NCBI GenBank assembly: GCA_021793595.1
Contig: JAJYSL010000132.1
Span: forward strand, 1 to 10,962
Direction of reading: 5' to 3'
Origin: Acidobacteriota bacterium
Lineage (GTDB): Bacteria; Acidobacteriota; Terriglobia; Terriglobales; Acidobacteriaceae
DNA: 10,962 nucleotides
Under the pieces are notes generated by a model. That model ran no database searches. It was not told the DNA's origin and saw nothing but the letters and a program-made list of their open reading frames with translations. Positions 7,460-10,962 of this stretch are shown here, piece by piece. The position numbers and the translations under genes were made by a program. The stretch's first letter is position 1. Each line of letters starts with the position of its first letter.

Positions 7460-7654
7460 GGGCCCCATTTTGACAGCGCATCGTTCCAGCAAGTCTGGTC
7501 GTTGGCTGCATTGTACTTTGCTGGAGAATTTCGGACAGATGTTGGAAGGAAATGCGACGATTCTCGCGGGATCTTCCGCCGGAGTTGAATGGCCGACTGC
7601 AAAATGTGGACACAGATCGATATGAAAACAGGAAAGGCTACATAATCGTAGGAG
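7460..7654. other. Divergent intergenic region
   Basis: This stretch lies between the minus-strand type IIG enzyme and the plus-strand 198-aa gene, so it should hold both promoters. A TACAAT hexamer on the minus strand (7510-7515) could be a -10, but its -35 (CTGTCC at a 17-bp spacer) is poor. No clear operator repeat is visible. On the plus side, AGGAAAGG (7630-7637) and TAGGAG directly abutting ATG 7655 are the only Shine-Dalgarno-like sequences. Confidence 0.35.
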
Positions 7655-8251
7655 ATGCCGACACCACGTACATGGCTTCCGCGAGCGGGCGAGATTTTGA
7701 CCATACTTCAGGGGATGGGGACTTCCCTGCTGGATCGTGGCGCCATCGAGCAACTTTTCGAGATCCAGCGGCGTACAGCGATCCTCTTGATGCAGGAAAT
7801 TGGCCCGATCAAGCAAGGGGCCAGCTTCCGTGTCGATCGCCAAAAGCTCATTGCCTGGGTAGAGAAAATTACTCAGGAGGGGTCCGGCGAACTTCGGCGG
7901 CGGCAGGAGCAATTTGAGGAATTGAGCCGGGGTCTGAGCGAAGCGCAGGCGATGCGATACATGTTGAGGGAGAAAGGTCGCCCTCCCGTTCCGTTCCCCA
8001 TTGTCGCCGAGGTCCTTCGGGCGTCCTTCGATTCCCTTTCCGGCGAAATCACCATCGGGCCGGGGAAAATTTGCGTCCAGTTTTCTGCGGATGATCCCGA
8101 GGCGGCTTGCCGCCTTCTTTATGAACTCGCCATGGCGCTGGCAAACGACTTCGGAGGATTTCTGCGCACGCAACGTACAACGTCATCGGCCAGCACGCAG
8201 CGCGCGCTCCAGCAGGAAGATTCAGTCGGAAATGATGACATTCAAGCGTAA
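7655..8251 (+). CDS. Hypothetical protein with helix-turn-helix-like N-terminus
   Basis: I cannot name this 198-aa protein. Residues 24-70 ([23 protein letters not shown]...[15 protein letters not shown]) look like a helix-turn-helix or MerR/excisionase-like domain followed by a charged helix (about 75-95). A second compact part (about 110-175, with [35 protein letters not shown]) is followed by a disordered tail. Its reading frame looks protein-like, while the antisense frame over the same bases is Cys-rich and shadow-like. It diverges from the type IIG enzyme, so it could regulate it or belong to an associated system; this is inference only. ATG 7655 has GGAG immediately adjacent, which is unusually close. 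ATG 7715 is an alternative, but it would remove the conserved-looking MPTPRTWL start. Confidence 0.6.
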   Translation: MPTPRTWLPRAGEILTILQGMGTSLLDRGAIEQLFEIQRRTAILLMQEIGPIKQGASFRVDRQKLIAWVEKITQEGSGELRRRQEQFEELSRGLSEAQAMRYMLREKGRPPVPFPIVAEVLRASFDSLSGEITIGPGKICVQFSADDPEAACRLLYELAMALANDFGGFLRTQRTTSSASTQRALQQEDSVGNDDIQA

Positions 8252-8380
8252 TATCAGCCATACCGTATGCTGCGCGCAAGCGTGGCAATAAGTGTAAGAG
8301 ATAATGCGCTATGATGAGCATACGAAGAGCACGGCGACAGTATTGACGCTAAAAAGCATGGTGTAAAGGGCAGGCGGGTA

Positions 8381-8416
8381 GAAATACGGAAACTTTTACG
8401 TAAGAAAGTACGTAAG
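8381..8416 (+). repeat. Three 12-bp tandem repeats upstream of parA (candidate centromere)
   Basis: GAAATACGGAAA, CTTTTACGTAAG and AAAGTACGTAAG follow each other without gaps. The last two share TACGTAAG exactly; the first is degenerate. The array sits 95 bp before the parA ATG in a 260-bp gene-free stretch (8252-8511) that also holds the palindrome CATACcGTATG (8259-8269) and an AT-rich GATATATGTATTAA directly after the repeats. RHH centromere-binding proteins typically bind short tandem repeats upstream of parA, where the same site serves as operator. The role is inferred from position. Confidence 0.5.
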
Positions 8417-8511
8417 GATATATGTATTAATGGTCATTGCTAAATCGTTAACGCCGGGAGAATCAACGAAAGCACTTGGAGCAATACAAAAACAAGGTTA
8501 GGCTTTCATTT

Positions 8512-9180
8512 ATGGCAACAGTTCTTAGTATAGCGAGTCAGAAGGGCGGAACGGGGAAATCCTCGACGGCAATCAATATAGCGTGCGCATTGGAAGGCGC
8601 GAATTACAGAATTGCGGTCATCGATGCCGATCCTCAAGCCACCTTTACCAAATGGCATCGAAAACGCCGCAAGATAAATCTGAATGGATTCAATGTTTTA
8701 ACGGTAGCGTCAGGACTTCTAGAAGAGGAGATTGACGTCTTGCGTCAAGATCCAAATCTCGACATTATCATTGTCGATTGCCCCGGAAACATTGAGGAAA
8801 TCTCGCGCAAAGCCGTCAAGGCCAGCGATGCGGTCCTATCTCCGTTACGACCATCCTCTGTCGACATTGAACATACCGTCGACACGGCCCGGTTCATCCG
8901 AGAGATGAGGCTTTCCTATCCGAACCTGAAATTCATGTTGTTCGTCAATTCCGCTATGCCGCGCTGGAACCTCTCTCGAGATGCCGCAAAAACGGCCAGA
9001 GAAATCCTGGTCAATCTTGAGAATACGTATGTATTGGAGGCCCATATTCCTCTTGCAGTCGCCATTGCGGAGTTCTTTGGAACGGGCTTGTCCATTTATG
9101 AATATGCGCCGAAATCGGCAGCAGCCATCGCATATAAAAAGTTAGCCAAGGAGGTCATCGAATGTCTGGCCCGAAATTAG
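8512..9180 (+). CDS. parA: ParA-family partition ATPase
   Basis: This 222-aa deviant Walker ATPase belongs to the small (type Ib) ParA class, without an N-terminal DNA-binding extension. It has Walker A KGGTGKS (11-17, with the signature lysine K11), motif A' VIDADPQ (36-42) and Walker B IIIVDCPG (85-92). Such proteins segregate plasmid copies by dynamic ATP-dependent binding to the nucleoid. The frame reaches back to a TTG at 8476, but ATG 8512 gives the canonical MATVLSIASQKGGTGKS start. It is the first gene of a two-gene operon and overlaps the parB-like gene by 19 bp. The tandem repeats at 8381-8416 lie upstream. The gene appears intact. Confidence 0.9.
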   Translation: MATVLSIASQKGGTGKSSTAINIACALEGANYRIAVIDADPQATFTKWHRKRRKINLNGFNVLTVASGLLEEEIDVLRQDPNLDIIIVDCPGNIEEISRKAVKASDAVLSPLRPSSVDIEHTVDTARFIREMRLSYPNLKFMLFVNSAMPRWNLSRDAAKTAREILVNLENTYVLEAHIPLAVAIAEFFGTGLSIYEYAPKSAAAIAYKKLAKEVIECLARN

Positions 9181-9647
9181 ATATACGCAAGCAAGCCATG
9201 GAGTTGAGAGAAGAAATTGAAATCCCACAGTTAGTTCTTCCAACCCGATCCAGCCCAGTTGTAGACGCTGTTCCACCCACACGGACGGTGCCTGCTTCGG
9301 AGGTAGCCGGTCTCGCAGCGGGTGGTCCCATCAGAGAGAACAAGCGCCCAAGAAGGGAAGTGGGCAAACCAAATGAATCCACCGACGCAGCCAGTCGGCT
9401 TTCGCGTCAACCGGCCGAGCGAGTCCTCGATAGCGAGGAGTTTGAAACTGCCGTTGAACGGGTGGGTAGGCTCTCTCGGGATTCGGTCATGATGGTTCCC
9501 GTCAATGCCCGCGTTCCGAAATGGTTGAATGATCTCCTGAATGAAACCGTCCACCTGACCAAATCGAAAGGGAAGAAGATCAAAAAAGAGGACATTGTCA
9601 CCGGGGCGCTCATCGTTTATCTGGGGATTGAGTCCGAATTGAAGTAG
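9162..9647 (+). CDS. parB: ParB-like centromere-binding partner, RHH type
   Basis: This 161-aa protein has a disordered, Pro/Ser/Arg-rich N-terminal two-thirds and a C-terminal RHH-like domain (about 110-155): strand MMVPVNARVP, helix KWLNDLLNETVHLTKSKG, then KKIKKEDIVTGALIVYLGI. This layout fits the second gene of type Ib partition loci, where the flexible N-terminus stimulates the ParA ATPase and the RHH domain binds the centromere. It is unrelated to classical HTH ParB. A near-perfect ribosome binding site (AAGGAGGT) precedes the ATG and lies inside the 3' end of parA; the 19-bp overlap shows tight co-expression. The parB symbol is by position, with no family match claimed. Confidence 0.75.
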   Translation: MSGPKLDIRKQAMELREEIEIPQLVLPTRSSPVVDAVPPTRTVPASEVAGLAAGGPIRENKRPRREVGKPNESTDAASRLSRQPAERVLDSEEFETAVERVGRLSRDSVMMVPVNARVPKWLNDLLNETVHLTKSKGKKIKKEDIVTGALIVYLGIESELK

Positions 9648-9799
9648 TGTTCGGCATGAGAAGGTGTGCAACCATCGTGCAAGTAGAGCTGCGCAGGGAT
9701 GGTCTATGCTCCCCAATGCAGATGTGATGGAAAGATTGGACTTGCGAACAGTTTCAGAATGCATTAGACAGAGAAGGTAGCTGGAACAAGCATAGTTTT

Positions 9800-9969
9800 G
9801 CACAAGCAGGAACCTGAACCCTTGGTCTGACAGCGGGTTGATGTAATGCAGGAAACCGTTACGCTGGCGAATACGATCACCATCCATGCTGTGAGGTCGA
9901 GGCCGAGCTTGGCTCTCGGACGATTCAGCGCCTGATTGATTGGTAACGGTTCTCCCCGCCGGAATGCAT
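9800..9969 (-). pseudogene. VirB3/TrbD-like type IV secretion gene, frameshifted remnant
   Basis: The pieces lie in two frames on the minus strand. ATG 9969 reads MHSGGE. The frame must then shift to read EPLPINQALNRPRAKLGLDL and TAWMVIVFASVTV (9952-9854), and shift again at an A-run (9853-9855, plus strand) to continue FLHYINPLSDQGF. The LPINQALNRP motif followed by a hydrophobic segment is typical of VirB3-like inner-membrane proteins of conjugation systems. Both breaks fit one missing base in a short homopolymer (GGGG and TTT on the coding strand). Similarity fades before about 9800, and bases 9648-9800 hold nothing recognisable; the VirB4 gene expected next is absent. The family call rests on the motif and on the neighbouring pilin. 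Confidence 0.5.
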
Positions 9970-9976
9970 GGCATCG

Positions 9977-10296
9977 TCACATCGACTGTTCGGTGAGAGA
10001 GCCAATCCAGCCGGCTCCCCAGCCAAGAACGGCGGCACCGAAGAGCGCGGCGAAAAGGCCAGGAATCGCGTCCTGAAAATCGTCCGGTCATCATAGGAAT
10101 TCCGGCGAAGATCAGGCCGCCGAGGCAGATGACTGCTCCGGCATACATTGCGAGGGTTTTGAAGGTGTTCATCAAGGTGTCCGCGCCAGAAAAATCCATC
10201 GTTCCCTGGGCGTGAGCGACGGTACTGCTGGCCGGCGATTGCGATACTGGCGCGTGTTCAGCTTGCCAGCCGAGCACTGAGCAGACTCTTCAGCAA
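9977..10296 (-). pseudogene. VirB2/TrbC-like conjugative pilin, frameshifted
   Basis: The reading frame gives STVAHAQGTMDFSGADTLMN, then a transmembrane segment (AMYAGAVICLGGLIFAGI) and MMTGRF. There it breaks at a TTTT run (10076-10079 on the plus strand). Dropping one T continues as QDAIPGLFAALFGAAVLGWG and AGWIGSLTEQSM, stopping with TGA at 9977. The result is a complete small pilin: cleavable signal ending AHAQ, two membrane helices and a short loop. The signal peptide is also disturbed. Its basic start (LLKSLLSARLAS, about 10296-10260) lies in another frame, is followed by a stop, and joins to ...STVAHAQ only after another single-base change. Either the gene is decaying or the sequence has homopolymer errors. 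Confidence 0.7.
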
Positions 10297-10465
10297 AATG
10301 CTTGTGTATGGCTATCTGCTGCTCTTCCCGCCTGCCCATCGCCATACTCGTTCGACGTTTTCCCTCCATACTTGTCCTGCATCAACCACCGACTTTAACC
10401 ACGTGCTGGTAAGGGTGCAAGAACCGTTGCCGAAGGGATTCATAGACGTTCAGGGAGACATCCGA

Positions 10466-10962
10466 TTAGCAATAAGCAGGAGCCAGGTCGAGGTCTTGGA
10501 GGGTGAGGATGAAGTGCGGCGGGCCACCTTGTCGGATGGCGCGTTGCACGGCTTTCTGTTCGGCGCGGGCGATCCAGTGTTGGATGTCTCTGCCGGACAT
10601 GCTGTGAGACTTTTCCGCCAGCGCGTGGGAAGCTTCGACGAGCGAAAAGTCCAGCGGCTTGGCGCGAAGAAAAATATCCAGTAGACGCACGCGAGCTTCC
10701 GAGTTCGGCAGCGGAATTTCGATCTGCTCCTGAAAGCGGCTGCGGATGGCTAGATCGACATCGTCGACGCAGTTGGTGGCAGCCAGTAGAAACACATGCG
10801 TGGTGGAACGGCGGATACCGTCAATCTCGTGCAGCAGTTGTCCGATGACTTCCTGCAGGAGGGCGTCGTTGCCGCTGACCGAGCGGTCTCGGGTCAGTGT
10901 GTCCAGCTCATCCAAAAACAGAATCGCCGGGGCCGAGGCGCGCACGCGCTCAAAGAGATTCT
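10466..10962 (-). CDS. AAA+ ATPase (C-terminal part; 5' end outside window)
   Basis: The visible 164 residues are the C-terminal portion of an AAA+ ATPase. They show Walker B (APAILFLDELDTL), sensor 1 with the arginine-finger region (LLAATNCVDDVDLAIRSRF), EQIEIPLPNSEARVRLLDIFL, and a lid with the sensor 2-like SGRDIQHWIARAEQKAVQRA. Walker A and everything before it lie beyond the right edge; the frame is open to 10962. The gene is upstream of, and on the same strand as, the pilin remnant, which suggests it belonged to the conjugation region, but its exact role (chaperone-like remodeller or other) cannot be told. It is distinct from the VirB4/VirD4 ATPases. The stop is TAA at 10466-10468. A 170-bp gap with no recognised gene separates it from the pilin. 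Confidence 0.8.
   Translation of the reverse strand, partial: NLFERVRASAPAILFLDELDTLTRDRSVSGNDALLQEVIGQLLHEIDGIRRSTTHVFLLAATNCVDDVDLAIRSRFQEQIEIPLPNSEARVRLLDIFLRAKPLDFSLVEASHALAEKSHSMSGRDIQHWIARAEQKAVQRAIRQGGPPHFILTLQDLDLAPAYC

Noticed and set aside
7469..8173. N-terminal extension of the type IIG reading frame by 238 residues
   Set aside because: It is antisense to the 198-aa gene, rich in Cys/His/Pro without family features, and the family N-terminus begins at 7459-7468.
9231..10277. 348-aa minus-strand frame taken as one gene
   Set aside because: Only its first third is pilin-like; the rest runs through shifted VirB3-like sequence and then antisense through the parB-like gene. It stays open because of frameshifts.
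10172..10369. 65-aa minus-strand frame upstream of the pilin
   Set aside because: It has an ATG with an AGGA-like site, but the composition is Arg/Gln-rich without a domain, and it runs through the pilin signal peptide in another frame.

Overview
The window looks like the backbone and accessory cargo of a plasmid (or a plasmid-derived island), probably from a soil or freshwater Gram-negative bacterium. An acidobacterial host (Acidobacteriaceae/Terriglobales-like) is my best guess, based only on the general look of RepA, the pilin and the hypothetical proteins, so the host assignment is weak. No rRNA, tRNA or chromosomal housekeeping gene is visible.

Left to right. Bases 1-99 look like one end of an IS21-family insertion sequence: two near-identical 18-bp repeats and a terminal CA. 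A small ribbon-helix-helix (RHH) protein follows (377-661, minus). The intergenic stretch up to about 1250 holds TGTATA/TATACA palindromes, two DnaA-box-like sites, AT-rich tracts and four iterons (1104-1193): a convincing replication origin. It lies directly 3' of a RepA_C-type initiator gene (1282-2277, minus).

Two toxin-antitoxin modules come next: brnT-brnA (2492-3053, plus), with a 28-bp near-perfect operator palindrome, and a vapB/phd-vapC pair (3310-3935, minus), with a triple direct-repeat operator. A 1139-aa single-chain type IIG (MmeI-like) restriction-modification enzyme follows (4040-7459, minus). It has an intact D-X9-ExK nuclease motif, methylase motifs I and IV, and a C-terminal winged helix. 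Divergent from it is a 198-aa protein of unknown function with a helix-turn-helix-like N-terminus (7655-8251).

The partition locus is at 8381-9647: three 12-bp tandem repeats (candidate centromere), parA, and an overlapping parB-like RHH gene. The right end (about 9800 to 10962, minus) holds type IV secretion remnants. A VirB2/TrbC pilin and a VirB3/TrbD-like gene are both recognisable, but each is broken by single-base changes that mostly fall in short homopolymer runs. An AAA+ ATPase upstream of them runs off the window.

Together these form a replication, partition and stabilisation backbone: initiator plus iterons, ParA plus RHH partner, two addiction modules and a restriction enzyme that may also act as one. 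A conjugation region appears decayed or mis-sequenced and ends abruptly at the partition locus. The most interesting points are the origin and centromere repeat arrays, the uncharacterised divergent partner of the type IIG enzyme, and the clustered frameshifts in the pilin operon.
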